Shown: positions 1 to 11,279, counted from the first letter of the stretch. The stretch: DNA of 62,000 nucleotides from Phoronis australis (GCA_002633005.1 NMRA01000266.1:12544-74543); one strand, 5' to 3'. Notes: generated by a model not told the origin, from the letters alone. Program-made: numbers and translations.

Positions 1-88
1 ACCGAACTGCCTTATGGAATCTGGGAGAATTTTAGGGGGGCATGGCCCCCTTGACCCCCTTCTAAATCAGCCACTGGTGTCTGCTTGT
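1..88. repeat. End fragment of a G-rich miniature element
   Basis: The stretch (A-C-C-G-A-A-C-T-G-C-C..., then a run of G, GGCCCCC and a CCACTGG end) matches 48757-48830 and the ends of the G-rich elements at 3941-4697 and 38942-39215. It lies in the intron beyond the peptidase exon and explains why that frame appears to run on past its donor. Confidence 0.45.
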
Positions 89-94
89 ACTTAC

Positions 95-290
95 TTGGGA
101 CACTCAACTCTTTTACAACGTGGTAATTCGTCATAACGTAGGTGGGGCCTACTCGGAACCCAGACCCCAGTCCAATTCCATTCGACCTTGCAATTAACAC
201 AACTGACGGGAGGATATTCGCAAAAGACTGGAGTAAGTGCGCGGACATCAACTTCTTATTGAGATCATGGAACAGTGTTGAGTTCGCAGA
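95..290 (-). CDS. Exon 16: N-terminal part of a trypsin-like serine peptidase domain
   Basis: An acceptor CCTCCTGCACAG opens phase 0, and a GTAAGT donor (94-89) closes the exon in phase 1 after 65 codons. The middle reads G-I-G-L-G-S-G-F-R-V-G-P-T-Y-V-M-T-N-Y-H-V-V. This is the classic G-S-G-F...T-N-x-H-V-V block of HtrA/Trypsin_2 type peptidases, and the His is the catalytic base. Asp and Ser of the triad would be in exons left of the window. The preceding helix (L-F-H-D-L-N-K-K-L-M) has no signal peptide. The acceptor phase (0) does not fit the linker exon donor (1), so a small exon may be missing. Confidence 0.68.
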
Positions 291-359
291 CTGTGCAGGA
301 GGCAGTATGAGTGGAAAGAAATCTGAAAAACATACAATTTTGAATTAATTTTTAACAGT

Positions 360-1330
360 GTTATTAGTTATAAATCCTCATACAAATATTTTGGCTCTAT
401 TCTGGATCAACACCTTGACTTCAAAGAAAATTTGAATGAAAACGTTATCTGAAGCTTCTGGTAGAACGTTAGGGAAGATATGCTCAACATTCTGCGACAA
501 CAAGAATCTAGGATTCGAAACGTTTAATTCGTGAGTGGCACCGATTTTAGATTACGGGTCATCTGTTTGGGGTTACAAAAATTATGGTTATGATGAAAAT
601 ATTCAAAACTGAGTTATGCGTTTTCATCTAGGGGTCAACCGATTTACAGCCACTCATGCTGTTAGTGGCGATGGGGGCTGGGACTCCACCGGAAATAGTC
701 TTGAATTGAATATGTTGCGTCTTTGGAACAAACTAGTGGCCACAGGTGATGACAGGTTACTAAAGAAGGTATTTCTATTGGACTATTCTGTTGGTACAAA
801 TGGTTGGATAGACGGCATAACTGGCATGCAAGCCCGTTTTCAAAATGTTACTACTTGTAACATAGTAGATGCTAAAAACAAACTATTTGAATACTCGAAA
901 CATGTTTGGGCTGAGTCCGTTGTACCAGAACCCCAGTTGAGAACCTACATTTTTATTTAAGCACGAGTTTTTAACTGAACAGTATGTGAACCTTAATTCA
1001 TCTCGTTCCGAGCGATCTCTTTTGGCTCAGTTTAGAGCAGGAAATCTCCCACTGCGCTAGGAAACTGGTCGTTATGTAAACACACCTGTAAGACTTTGCC
1101 TGTGTTGTGATTCTAGTTCTATCAAGGATGAGCTACATTTTGTGTTTGCTTGTTCTCTTTATAACTCGCGGAGGACTGATCTTTTTCATAATGTTTCACT
1201 CCAAGTCCCGAACTTTACAGATTTCAGGTTAGATACGTTAAAACTGCTGTTTCAGTTTTTCCCTAGGTAGTTTTCCAAATATATCAAGTCTGCTTTTGAA
1301 ATTATAAACCGTCGCATTTACGATAAATCT
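360..1330 (+). pseudogene. Degraded LINE 3' part (non-LTR reverse transcriptase C-terminal region)
   Basis: Several plus-strand frames, broken by stops and shifts, read like the C-terminal third of a Jockey/CR1-like LINE protein. In order these are Y-F-G-S-I-L-D, then P-I-L-D-Y-G-S-S-V-W-G-Y, an open run at 616-960 with M-R-F-H-L-G-V-N-R-F and M-L-R-L-W-N-K-L, and finally a Cys/His group (C-L-C-C-D...E-L-H-F-V-F-A-C) near 1100-1150. The insertion is inside an intron of the ankyrin-peptidase gene, between exons 15 and 16, in opposite orientation. The clade name is an inference from motif style. Confidence 0.7.
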
Positions 1331-1573
1331 GAGTAGTGTGGTTAAAGTGACTAATAAGCCCAACTGGACAGGGTACTAATGTTTCTTACGAATGTTCTAC
1401 CTATAGCTGTTAGAATTAATTGTACTTGTCACTATAATGAATAAATACAATACAGCTAATGCCTGTGAAGTTGAATAGGGACAAGTTTATTCAAAATTTG
1501 ATACTTCCAAGATTTCCACTGAAAGTGGGAGTTAGCTATCAATTTTAAATTCTCCTTGGAACTAGTCAATTAC

Positions 1574-1856
1574 CAGACAGCCTTGTATCCACGTCCAATA
1601 TGTACAATTCGCCGTCGTTTCCCTTTCTTACTTTCAATATGACGTCCGCCTCACCCTTGGGGATAAGTTTACCTTTTGACTTAGCAAAACCTTCCACTAC
1701 TTTACCACATTGTTTTTCAGTTGGAAAAGCACATGCTCCTAAACTATCGTCGGATGAATCCGCAGTCGTTTGTTCGGCCGCAGGCGGTGGAACTTCAATG
1801 GCAGACCCGTACTTTTGTTCCAGTTTTTTTAAATCACGTTTCAGATCCATTTGTTT
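1574..1856 (-). CDS. Exon 15: coiled/acidic linker before the peptidase
   Basis: After acceptor TATTTCCAG the exon opens in phase 0 with K-Q-M-D-L-K-R-D-L-K-K-L-E-Q-K-Y, a short charged helix. It continues through a Pro/Ala stretch and an acidic T-A-D-S-S-D-D-S-L patch, then about 45 residues with alternating hydrophobics (G-E-A-D-V-I-L-K-V and G-E-L-Y-I-L-D-V-D). The donor GTAATT leaves phase 1. I do not recognise a named domain. The last part looks like beta strands and may be the start of the peptidase fold or a small adaptor. Confidence 0.6.
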
Positions 1857-2310
1857 CTGGAAATACAATTCGAATATCTTTTAATTCGGCTGTCTATTCT
1901 GTATTATAATAACTGTCTAAAACGCTAAAAACTGAACATCATGCTTCATAAAAATTTCCTTCTTCAATTTTTATAGGAGCCCAAAGCTTCCAAAGAAATG
2001 ACACTTGATTACTAAATAAGATCAGGCTCTACAAGCTGGCTTGTCACTGCGCGCAACTTTAGACACCGAACATGGTCTCATCGAATAACAAACAACCAGT
2101 GCCTTGCAAAATCAGAAATTGACCCTCATCTGAATAAGGAACAATTATTACATAATGTTTCCCAAATCAAAAGTTCGCCTCTTGGACTAATCAAACCCAA
2201 GTGAATCATTTGACACCATGTGGCGTGAGATCATGTTACAGTAATGCGGACAGACGATCATAGTCACGATTGTGGTATAAGTACCTGAACCATTGTTATT
2301 TGTTGTGTAC

Positions 2311-2394
2311 CTTAAGCATAGTTTTAATTTTCTTGACCTCATCTTTGCCTGCAGAGGTAAGTTTTCCGCACACGTCGTGCGCAGTTTTTTTGTC
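2311..2394 (-). CDS. Exon 14: DVC segment closing ankyrin block 2
   Basis: The exon has 28 codons in phase 0 (D-K-K-T-A-H-D-V-C-G, ending I-K-T-M-L-K) between acceptor TTTACAG and donor GTACAC. It is paralogous to the exon at 23743-23826. The second half is Lys-rich with regular hydrophobics and could run into the helix that opens the next exon. Confidence 0.65.
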
Positions 2395-3656
2395 CTGTAA
2401 ACATAGAAATACAAGAACTTACGCTGGGCCACTGCAAACACCAAGAACCAAAATAAAAATATAAGCTAGTTTGTCAAAATGTATTTAACGAGACACAGTA
2501 AAGTAAGAACAATAACGATGGCAGAATTGTTTGAATCCGTCAAATGTTGACGTGTTGGACTAAAGGGATCATTCTAAATTGAAGGTGTGCTTCACAATGG
2601 CATAAGGCAGTTATAGAGAACAGAGACTTTGCACTGCCTAGTTCATTACTTATGTACGAAGAGTAGAACAACTTCCTTTACAACTCAAGTTGAGATAAAT
2701 TGTCATCTAGGCAAATGTCAACTTTCGTGAATAGTAATCTTGCTTCATAAAATCACTTTCTGATTGTCAGTTATCAAACCATGCAGTCATACCGTTTTCG
2801 GATTCCTCTAGGAATTAAAAAGAACCGAGCTTTAACATCCCGACTGAAAATTTGTGAAAAGTGTATTTGCAATTTTTCAAAACAATAAAGAACGGACGAG
2901 TGTACCATTTGTTTTTTGACCCATGTGCAGACCGCAAAGAACCTTTTATCTTCGTTACTACGTGTACTTCACACAAGGTAATACGAAAACAATCCGGTTT
3001 TCAAAAAAATGTCCTAACCCATCCTTTTAGACTACCAGCTGAGAGTTCTGTTGTATTCATCTGAGACCAGTATCTTTTTGCTCATGAACATTGAAATGAA
3101 GGTTCACAAATCTACATGGCTAAGAATCCGCCAAAACAACCAAGAAAGTTTCTCAATTTTAAGACGTCGACAGTAAAAAGGCTTAAATTAAGGAATAGAA
3201 TTTCTATTTCAGGAGTTTCCTAACAGTATTTATGAATCATATCGAGAATAGGACTTTTCAGATGGACTGAATATTTGCCATATAGCTTGTTAAGGTGACA
3301 CAGAAACTGTCCTCGATCAGCATTGGAGCAGAGTACATACATCATCACAAGTCGAACGTGTTATCACGTGACCTGACTTCCAGCCACAATAACATTGTAA
3401 TGATTGTCCTATTCTAAAAATTAGAGGCACTTTAAGTACCTTATATATCATTTCACCTGTACAAGTAAGTAAAGCCGCACAATAATAATGATTCCAATAA
3501 CGTATTTATTCCATACACGTTGAAACATTCGAGTGCATTACGGCCATGTGATATTGATTTCTATATTTACCTACCGCACTACTACAACAGTGACCTCTTC
3601 CAGGGAAAGTTCAAAAGGTAGGTCAAGTCGATTCGACGCCGTTAGCCTGTTCGATC
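2395..3656. repeat. Intron sequence paralogous to 23.83-24.95 kb and to the 3.7-kb units
   Basis: No gene is visible here. From 2460 to about 3290 the DNA matches 23900-24950 (for example the stretch with AGTAAGAACAATAACGATGG against AGTAAGAACAAGAACGATAG), so the intron before the two DVC exons was duplicated with them. From about 2860 to 3656 it also matches the part of the tandem units seen at 10140-10930, 15220-15970 and 18950-19740. Confidence 0.6.
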
Positions 3657-3769
3657 ATCAAACCAAGGAGTGTAGTAGTATAGGAGAGTTCACTTGTGAG
3701 TTCGCTGTTACCGCTACTACTAGCGCCGCCAAGTGGTAAACAAGCAACTGTCAACCAGGAAGCGACAAA

Positions 3770-3867
3770 ATGGTGAAGGACGTATTTTGCAAAGCGATAA
3801 ATTGCATGAATTCATCCACGAAAACCCCAGACGTGTCGTTTTTTAGGTTTCCCAAGGATCCAGAAAG
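3770..3867 (+). pseudogene. THAP domain, first exon (within the P-like element)
   Basis: An ATG 106 bases inside the left end opens M-V-K-D-V-F-C-K-A-I-N-C, followed by P-D-V-S-F-F-R-F-P-K-D-P, and stops at an AAAG/GTAAGT donor in phase 2. C-x4-C followed about 15 residues later by S-F-F-R-F-P is the N-terminal half of the THAP C2CH zinc finger that binds transposon ends in P transposases. The exon itself is open, but its continuation is broken, so I class it as a pseudogene. Confidence 0.65.
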
Positions 3868-3940
3868 GTAAGTATTATCTGTTATTCAATAATATGATAT
3901 ATTTTCTTTCATTTTGTGTGTTCTGGTCACGGTTGTCATT

Positions 3941-4697
3941 GGCGGATTTAGGGGTGCGGGGGCCCAGAGTGCCCGCCCCCCCCTTGGCTGCCACAAAAAA
4001 TGTGTGCAGTTTTAGTGTTGGGAAGGACTCCAATCCAATTTCAAGTCTCAAATTTGGAACACGGTGCAATCGTAACAGAACGATGGCTAAGTATAGGCTC
4101 TCCCGCGATATCAAAAGGCGACCGGCAGTGGCTCTGGGCACTACGACTCCGTTTCCATCGTCTGCTCTACTGAGCAATGAAGAAAATTACTTCATTTATT
4201 TAAGATAATGTAATATGAGTGATGATGAAAAAACAGAATCTGCTGGTGGTAAGATGTCAATTTTAATCGAAGCTTGAGTGAATCACTCAGAAACTCATAA
4301 TTCTCTTTTTGTCAAACCTTAACTTAATTTCCAAAGCAATCACGTCATTATTGCCGACACAAAAACGGATTTGGTCTTTTGGGCTATTGAAGACTATTTT
4401 AAATACAACAAATTTGTTACGAACTGATTGCACAAAATATAAAACATGTAACAAGCCTTAGAAAAAGAAGGAGGTTTCGCGCACAAACGCTGTGGACCAT
4501 AAACAAGTAGGTCTCTTAGTATCTTTATTAGGAGTAAAAGCGTGGTGGTGCAGTGGTAAAGCACGCGCGTTCTATCCGAGAGGTCGTGAGTTCGACCTCC
4601 CCCATTCTGTGCAATGCGCATCTACAAACGTGCTATGAGCAAATGTTTACAGACAAAATGTTGGGCCCCCCTTGTGATATCCTAGATCCACCACTGG
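3941..4697. mobile_element. Nested G-rich element carrying a tRNA-derived SINE
   Basis: This lies in the intron after the THAP exon. The left end is GGCGGATTTAGGGG with a C-rich patch (about 3980). The right end is GGGCCCCCCTTGTGATATCC, then TAGATCCACCACTGG, roughly complementary to the left. Relatives with the same ends are at 38942-39215, 48541-48830 and at the window start. The middle holds the SINE promoter boxes described separately. Exact boundaries and target duplication are not clear. Confidence 0.45.
4540..4603 (+). repeat. tRNA-like SINE promoter (A box and B box)
   Basis: GTGGTGCAGTGG (about 4543-4556) has the form of an RNA polymerase III A box, and GAGTTCGACCTCC (4588-4600) that of a B box, at the spacing usual for tRNAs. 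There is no full cloverleaf that I can fold, so this is a tRNA-derived SINE head rather than a functional tRNA gene. The minus-strand peptide over it (N-G-G-G-R-T-H-D-L-S-D) is a common false protein from such SINEs. Confidence 0.6.
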
Positions 4698-5320
4698 TAA
4701 TAAGTCGATAGCAATCCCGGTGCCACTGTTGTCTGCACTGTGGGCTAGGCCTACCGGGCAGCAGGCGGAATGGCTATGATTAACGTACGATGTGTAGGTC
4801 AGCTTTTTGGATACTTGCAGTCCCAGTCCATGTATTCCAAATCAAAATGCCATCCGAACGATCACAGGGATAATTTTAGGAAAACATACCCATGCCATGG
4901 GTAATATGACTGGTGACACGGACATGGCACAATCACAGCCACAGCGCCTCAAGTCTGTCATGAGTCAAGTTAGAGAATCTGTGGGTCTCGGTGAAAAGGT
5001 AAAAAAATCGACATAATTTCCTTGTGCCTGTTGGACCAAGTTAAGCAGTCGTCATTGAACTAAATTCTATGTGCCAATGATGCGGGGGCGCGGCCCTTAA
5101 AATATCCGTGGATCGACATATGAGTCCTATTTTTTAGTTGACACCAAGACGCTTTTGTCTCTATCACAATCACAGTACGACAGGGCTTCTGTAGTGTAGT
5201 GTAGTTAAGTGTAGGCTACCAGTGAGTGTGAGGTTTGTTCCTGGGTCTCTCATTGATTTCTGTTCAAGTGCAAGCGCTATGAGCCTGAATAGAGATGCAG
5301 CTTAGGCCTACTTGTCCGTG

Positions 5321-5550
5321 ATTTGCAAGTTATGCTCTCATCACTTCGAGGAGTCCATGTTCACGAATGAAGAGCAAGCTGATATTGAATGCAGTGCCTG
5401 AGCAAATTTTGATGTCCCTAATCCACCAAATATGAAGATGTCAAAAAGTTCTCCGGAAATTATGTTACAGCTCCGGAATAAGCTTTTTGCTTTTCTGATT
5501 ATCGTCTCACAAAGCAAGTACTGGAAAATCACGTGTGGAAAGGGCAATTA
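5321..5550 (+). pseudogene. THAP domain, second half, with in-frame stop
   Basis: The frame reads I-C-K-L-C-S-H-H-F-E-E-S-M-F. The C-x2-H followed by F is the last zinc pair of a THAP finger. A TGA at 5399-5401 interrupts it, after which the same frame continues with A-N-F-D-V-P-N-P-P and a Lys/Ser-rich tract to about 5547, like the linker after a THAP domain. The exon start is not clear. It belongs with the THAP exon at 3770. Confidence 0.55.
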
Positions 5551-7525
5551 GTCAAAATCCGCCTCCCGTTCAGTAACGTTAGGACCTCGCTAAAAAGCAA
5601 GACTTCGCGAGTTTACATGAGATATTGCCGTGTATTTTAAATGAGAACACGTGACTTGTTCTGATTTTAGCTAGGTCCTAGCGTAGGTCCTAGCGTTACT
5701 AAACGCACGCCCGGTTTTTGTAGTTTACTAAGGTTGACCAGATTGAAACATTTTATGAATGGTTAGCCTGTGATTTGAAGAGAGCCAAAGTGAAACTGGT
5801 GGATCTTTCAGAGTCTGAATGGTGGGCTGAAATTTTGTTAAACCCAAGCTATCCGTATCATTTTGCTGCTCGATGACAAACACCTCTGCGAGTAAATTAG
5901 TTTTCAGATTTATTTATAACGCATTCCTTGGCTCATAGAGCTGTTGTTTACTAGTGAATTAATAGAGAGTGGGAAGGTTGGTTAGATTTTCTTGTTGTAT
6001 TGATGTATGTGTTGCCTATTTTATACGTTTTTGGAGATTGTGATTAATTTAAGCCCCAGTTGTGGTTAGGTACCAAATATGATCTTGTGGTCTGGCTTTA
6101 ACTTACTTGAAATATTTACTGTTATTGATAATAGGAACAGTGGGTATATAAAATAAAATTTTGGTTTTATTATCCAAGTTTTTTTAATTCAGTTTTGTAT
6201 GAAGTTTAGTGAGTAGTGAACATTTTGATTGCTGTTCAGTACCTCTAAGTTTTTTGTCATGACATTATTATGAGTGATGATATACTCAATGTTACTACAT
6301 TTTGTGAGCTCTTCTACAGCTTAGCAACTGACATGTAATTGTTGGTGATTATAGTGGGAGAGTGGGATCGAGTTTACCCTGAACTGGTTTGTCTAAGAAA
6401 TAATGGAAAATTCTACAATTATACAACGATTTTGTGGTAGTGATGAATTTCTTTGTTTTCTTGTTCTTATCTGTGTAACACCCACTGCATCAAACAATTG
6501 TTCGCATTGCTAGTTATCCTGGTGCATTGAATGGGGAACACATGCGAAATTGTTGGGTGGAGATGAAACCAGCAGTGAGGTGGAAGCAACATGTTTGTCA
6601 ATGGTCAGGGGAGCAGCCAAAATTTGTGACGATGGGAGGGGCTCAACATCCATGTGGCATACACCATTGGTTTTTTACCTTTTTAGCACGCATCTCATGT
6701 AACCCCCTGGGATGGGGTCAACACCCATTTGACGCCCACCTGGTTTTTGCCAGGTACCCCCTTAGCTGTCACCTGGGGGGAATTCCCCTGTGAACCCCCA
6801 GGAGCAATATTTCCAAATTATGTAGTCCATGGAGGTATGAACTGTTATAAGTAACGATAATTTGCTTTGTGAAGAACTTCAACATGAAACAAAACCATGA
6901 TGGATTTTGAAAGGAGCTTCAAGACAATAAAAACAAATACACCTAAATATTGATTAAAATACACATTTTAGTTCCCATTCGATTATAAGTCGATGTTAGT
7001 TTACATATATTCTAACCAATTTAAAACACACAGTAATTTTATTGCGCGTTGAACGTCATTAAATTATGAACTTATCAATGTTTACAATATTCGGACTGCG
7101 CTCCTAAGTAAGTGTTGATTATTCACCACTTGGGGAGCTAGTGTCTCGACCGATAACCATTGCGGCGAATGACAAAAGGGCAGAGTAAACTCTCCTATAC
7201 TACTACACTCCTTGATCAAACTTTCCAAAAATTGTTTAATGTATTACAAATTCAGCAGTATAAATATCATTCAACATGTTGAACAAAACTGTTCATTGAA
7301 CGACACTTCTGTCGCAGTTTTCAACTGCTAAATATTATACCGGAGGTAATATTCAAATCGAGGACTCTTAGCAAGCTTTTCCAACGAAGGACGACCTATC
7401 ACATGCATGACGCCTGCCATTGCTTACTTGGTGTGCGTGAACTTGAATTCGGAGTGAGCTTGGAATTAAATACACTTCAAAGAAATCAGGTGAATAATTT
7501 CTTCAATGTAGAGATTTTTTTTTAA

Positions 7526-7702
7526 TTATTGATCCCAGGAGCACTCATTTGTCCCGTTAACGAATTCTAGTAACGTGAACGCAATTATTTGAGTGAAGAA
7601 CCCACGTTCTCTCGGCGTAAGTCCATCAACAATCTTGAGATTAAGCGAAATTCCAAGTTCATATTCGACAGTTGCATCTTCAATTGACACTTCGTCCGGC
7701 AT
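7526..7702 (-). CDS. Conserved 58-residue open frame, copy 1 (function unknown)
   Basis: ATG at 7702, stop at 7526-7528. The peptide begins M-P-D-E-V-S-I-E-D-A and contains G-I-S-L-N-L-K-I-V-D and L-T-P-R-E-R-G-F-F-T. It is acidic at the start and has no signal peptide or known motif. The same ATG, frame and stop survive in copies at 11280-11462 and 16328-16504. It lies in an intron of the ankyrin gene on the same strand, so it could be an alternative exon, a remnant of an element, or non-coding sequence kept open by recent duplication. Confidence 0.35.
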   Translation of the reverse strand: MPDEVSIEDATVEYELGISLNLKIVDGLTPRERGFFTQIIAFTLLEFVNGTNECSWDQ

Positions 7703-7956
7703 CCTATATGTATTTTCTTAGAGCACCCCACCAAAACTAAAGTCAAGCTAAAAATCTGTATTTAATCCAGTTCATTTATAAAAAATTCAATATCATGTAA
7801 AAAGACAATCATATGGGCTTAGGTTTCGAAGAAAAGTACTTGCGTGAAGATCCGTCTCATGAATTTTTCAACAAAACGAAGCGAAAATAGTACCTTTAAA
7901 TATAATATCAGATACTGTTTGTATTAAGTTATTTTAAGGAAATGTTACAAATTATA

Positions 7957-8405
7957 TCTACTGAGGCAGTCTTTGACACTTAGTTTCAGTTCTATAAGCA
8001 TTGGTTATGATGAGAATAATTCATTTTGAACCGATAAATTGATGTCGGCCACAAACACGTAGATATTATGCGGCCTTGCACGTGGTAATAACGGCATACA
8101 TGTAATTTTTTATTCTTTTCTGACACAAGCCACTTCCAATGCACTTCGTTTTCTGAAGGAAATCGAAAAAACGATTACCCGGCTTTACTTGCAGCTTCCT
8201 GGTTCGCTAAAATGGGAATGATACGCCACACCACAGCGACACACACTCGGCTGAAAAAAAAAACACTGACGTCGCTGCGTCGTGTTTTCATCTTCCTGAC
8301 CGGCTAACGTGACACCTCTCCGTCGGCGAGGTGAGATCGACCGTATACGAGGTGATGTGGATGTAGACTGGTTAAGACGACGGCTCTTCACTTCGTGTTC
8401 TAATC
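7957..8405 (-). pseudogene. THAP-like relic, copy 1
   Basis: Reading the minus strand, the frame V-W-R-I-I-P-I-L-A-N-Q-E-A-A-S-K-A-G, then a stop, then S-F-F-R-F-P-S-E and W-K-W-L resembles the N-terminal half of a THAP finger (C-x4-C...W-S-F-F-R-F-P...W). The Cys positions are changed to Arg and Leu. The related copy at 58.91 kb has the expected M-V-W-C-I-V-P-A-C-G. A TAA lies between the two halves here and in copy 2, so neither is functional. Confidence 0.4.
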
Positions 8406-9838
8406 TTATAAAAGCCTAAAATTAGGAATCCTGCGAGCACAGTGGTTAATCAAAAAACTCTGCGAGTGGTAAGAATTCCTTGAATTCTGTTTTGACAAAA
8501 TTTGATTGTGTAACTATCAAAAATCCACGTAATACGATGGGTGCACTCCGCGTCTACGTCTAACTCCGGACCGTCAGACAACAAATTCGTGGTGTAAATC
8601 ATCAGACACGTACCCTTATACCCCTGCACACTTGTTGATTACGGTATGTTTCATGGGAGCTGACAAAAAGCGAGTATGCTGGTCTGGTAAATGCCAGTTT
8701 GCTGGTATAGAGGAACGTAACTATAATTTAGTGGAGCAGCAACTGAATCGTTTCCCTCACCAAGTCATATAGGAATTGTTCTCTAAACCTACACCTATTT
8801 TAATAGGTTAAAACAGGTTAATTGAAATTTATGAAGCAAAGTCTTGGTAGCTTCGAGCTAACTGTTAAAATCAGGGCACGGCGTTGAATCATAATTTATA
8901 GTAAGTTAAATTCAAGTGAAGAGCAATGAACAAATATTCTTTGATCATTGAATGAAAACCGTGTTGGAGCAGTTATTGTTGTACAGTGTTTTAATAGATT
9001 CCTTTCCATTTTGCGTCTGGTAAAACGTTACCTAGCGTCACGTCATTGTTATCTAATTTCTGTAGAAGACGATCCTCTCAAATCTAGAAAAATTGACTTG
9101 AATATATGACAAAAAGAATGTTGACTTTTTCAAATTATTTCACTGAATGTCCACAAGCGCAACAGATATTGCAATATATTTTTACGTTTGTTACATTTGA
9201 AAAGAAACTGGTTTGAGAAAAATAACATTGCACCGATATTCGAAACAAAGACGCCACGTCATTGTTGAATAGTTGTAAACATTTGCCTATAATGCAAAAA
9301 CGTGACAATCAGATTGAAAAGGGAAGCACTCGAATAATGGTCGTAGACATATGTATATGCCAAAACAGGGTGAAGAAATCGTTGCAACAAGCAAAAGTTA
9401 TCCGACAGTGGTTTTTTTAGAACACAAGACTAGGGGTGCCGCATTATACAAATCCCTCGATTGCATTTATGCTTTTTAGCTAATGGGAAGTAGCAGGTGC
9501 CAGAAGGAAATATGCAACGTCTCGTTTCTTCTCGAGAATAAGAGAAAATAGGACTCTAGTGTATGGTGGTACGTCAATTTTGCAATACGTCGAAGACCGG
9601 GACATTTTGATGGCATACGGGATGGCGGCAAAACTTTAAAAAATTGTGACACTGCATTGTCCTTATCAGTCTAATTAGCTTGGGCGGTTCTCAAATGGAA
9701 AGCAGACAACATTAATTTGATATCCGTTAAGCGATATTAGAGTGCGAAAAATACCAATGAAATTTCTCCGTCAAAAAATTTATTAAGTCGTTGGGTGAAC
9801 ACGTGGATCCACAACCAAACAACAGTGTCATTAGTTAC

Positions 9839-9937
9839 CTTATCGCGTACATCCACGGTGGCGTGGTTAGCCAGTAGCAACTCCACCATCTTTGTGTGAC
9901 CACGCTCAGCCGCCTGGTGCAGTGGTGTTCTGCGCAC
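9839..9937 (-). CDS. Exon 13: ankyrin repeat, block 2 (unit a)
   Basis: The exon is 99 bases: V-R-R-T-P-L-H-Q-A-A-E-R-G-H-T-K-M-V-E-L-L-L, with A-N-H-A in place of A-N-K-A. The acceptor is TATATAG and the donor GTAACT. It is the last full ankyrin repeat before the second DVC exon, which lies 7.4 kb further on beyond a P-like transposon. Confidence 0.78.
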
Positions 9938-9999
9938 CTATATACAAGTAGTATACACTGTAAAATGGAGATGTGTGAATGAACGATCAACGTTTAGAT

Positions 10000-11100
10000 C
10001 ACCTTAACATCGACGGGAGAAAGTGAAGATAAAGAAAGCATTACAGGCTAAGACGCTACAATACTTGTAATGATTTCAAAATATAAGTTTTACAGGTGAT
10101 CAAAAAACGTTAAAATAACCACACCACATGTTGTAGAAGACGACTGTACCATTTGTTTTTGCAAACCGCAAAGTACCTTTTATATTCGTTCCTACGATAC
10201 TCAAGGTAATAGGACAGCAACCCGTTTTTCAAAAAAACTGTCCTAAGTCATCCCTTTACATGACAAGCTGTTGTTCTACGGTTATATAATGTATTAATCT
10301 GAGACCAAGTTGTTTTTGCTAATTGACATTGGAATGAAGGTACGCAAATTTGCATGGCTAGGAATCCGACAAAGCAACCAATAATGTTTCTCAATTCCAA
10401 AAATTGATAGTAGAAAAACTTGAATTAAGTTATTGCACAGAATCATCTCCCAAAACACTCATTGTATTTGTTTATGTTTCAGGAATTTCCTAATAGTATT
10501 CATAAAACATATCGAGAATAGGACTTTTCAGACGGACTGAATATTTGCCACCTAGCTTGTTAAGGTGACACACAAACTACCCTCGATCAGCACAGGAACA
10601 GAGTATAGACATCATAACTAGCCAAACGTTCTATCATGTGACCTGATTTCAAGCCAATATCACATTGTAATTGGCTTGTTCAACTATTAGAGGCACAATA
10701 AGTACCCTATAAATCATTTCACCTGTACAGGTAAGTACAGCTGTACAAATATAATGATCCGATTTATGTATTTATTCCATACACGTTGAATCATTCGAGT
10801 GGATTACGACAATGTGATAGTGTTTTCTATGTTTACCTACCGCACAACTTCAAACGGGGACCTCTGACAGGGAAAGTTCAAAAGGTAAGACAAGTCGATT
10901 CGACGTCGTTAGCCGGTTCGATCATCAAAATTTCCAAAAATTGTTGTAACGCATACAAAGCCCAGCAGTATAAATAACACTCAACATGCAATCACGTCCC
11001 AAACGCAACATGTTGAACACAACTGTTAATTGATTGACACTTCTATCGCAGTTTTCAATTGCTAAATATTATGGCGGTGGTAATATTGAAATCGAGAACT
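10000..11100. other. Intron stretch in unit a, no further gene seen
   Basis: The DNA is shared with 15.07-16.15 kb, 18.80-19.87 kb and, in part, with 2.86-3.66 kb. It contains no exon with an ankyrin signature and no transposon ends. The conservation is explained by duplication of the unit. Confidence 0.5.
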
Positions 11101-11279
11101 CTTAGCAAGCTTTTTCAACGAAGGAGGACCTATGTTATGCCTGACGCCAGCAATTGCTTTCTTGGTGTGCGTGAACTTGAATTTTGCTCAGTATGAACAC
11201 CGTGCATGCGTGAGCTTGGATTTAAATACACTTCAAAGAAATCAGGTGAATAATTTCTTCAATGTAGAGATTTTTTTAA

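Larger units (their letters stand above)
3664..7214 (+). mobile_element. P-element-like DNA transposon with split THAP domain (degenerate)
   Basis: The element interrupts a unit sequence that is continuous in the other copies. Its ends are inverted repeats starting CAAGGAGTGTAGTAGTATAG, identical for 27 bases and for 30 of 31. The host heptamer ATCAAAC is repeated on both sides (3657-3663 and 7215-7221). A further subterminal inverted pair, CCAAGTGGT, lies inside each end (about 3728 and 7130). P-family transposons have 31-bp TIRs, inner inverted repeats, 7-8 bp target duplications and an N-terminal THAP zinc finger, and all these traits are seen here. Inside are a THAP exon, a second THAP segment with a stop, a nested G-rich element with a SINE, and about 1.6 kb where only scraps of coding potential remain. 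It is certainly non-autonomous now. Confidence 0.7.
7222..9838. repeat. Tandem unit, leftmost copy (right part), intronic
   Basis: This continues the unit that the P-like element split. It contains the conserved small frame (7526-7702), the THAP-like relic (7957-8405) and about 1.4 kb without coding features, ending at ankyrin exon 13. From 7957 to 8838 it is nearly identical to 11717-12598 at a constant offset of 3760 bases. From about 8882 to 9040 it instead resembles 17689-17847 more than the second copy. Confidence 0.7.

Noticed and set aside
4540-4603. Possible functional tRNA gene
   Set aside because: A and B boxes are present, but I could not fold a full cloverleaf with paired acceptor stem, and it sits inside a transposon.
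4394-4621. 75-codon minus frame containing G-G-G-R-T-H-D-L-S-D
   Set aside because: It is the reverse reading of a tRNA-derived SINE with A and B boxes.
6700-6800. G/C-rich block with CACCTGGGGGGAATTCCCC as a regulatory or viral structure
   Set aside because: Short imperfect symmetry only, inside the degraded interior of the P-like element, with nothing to define a function.
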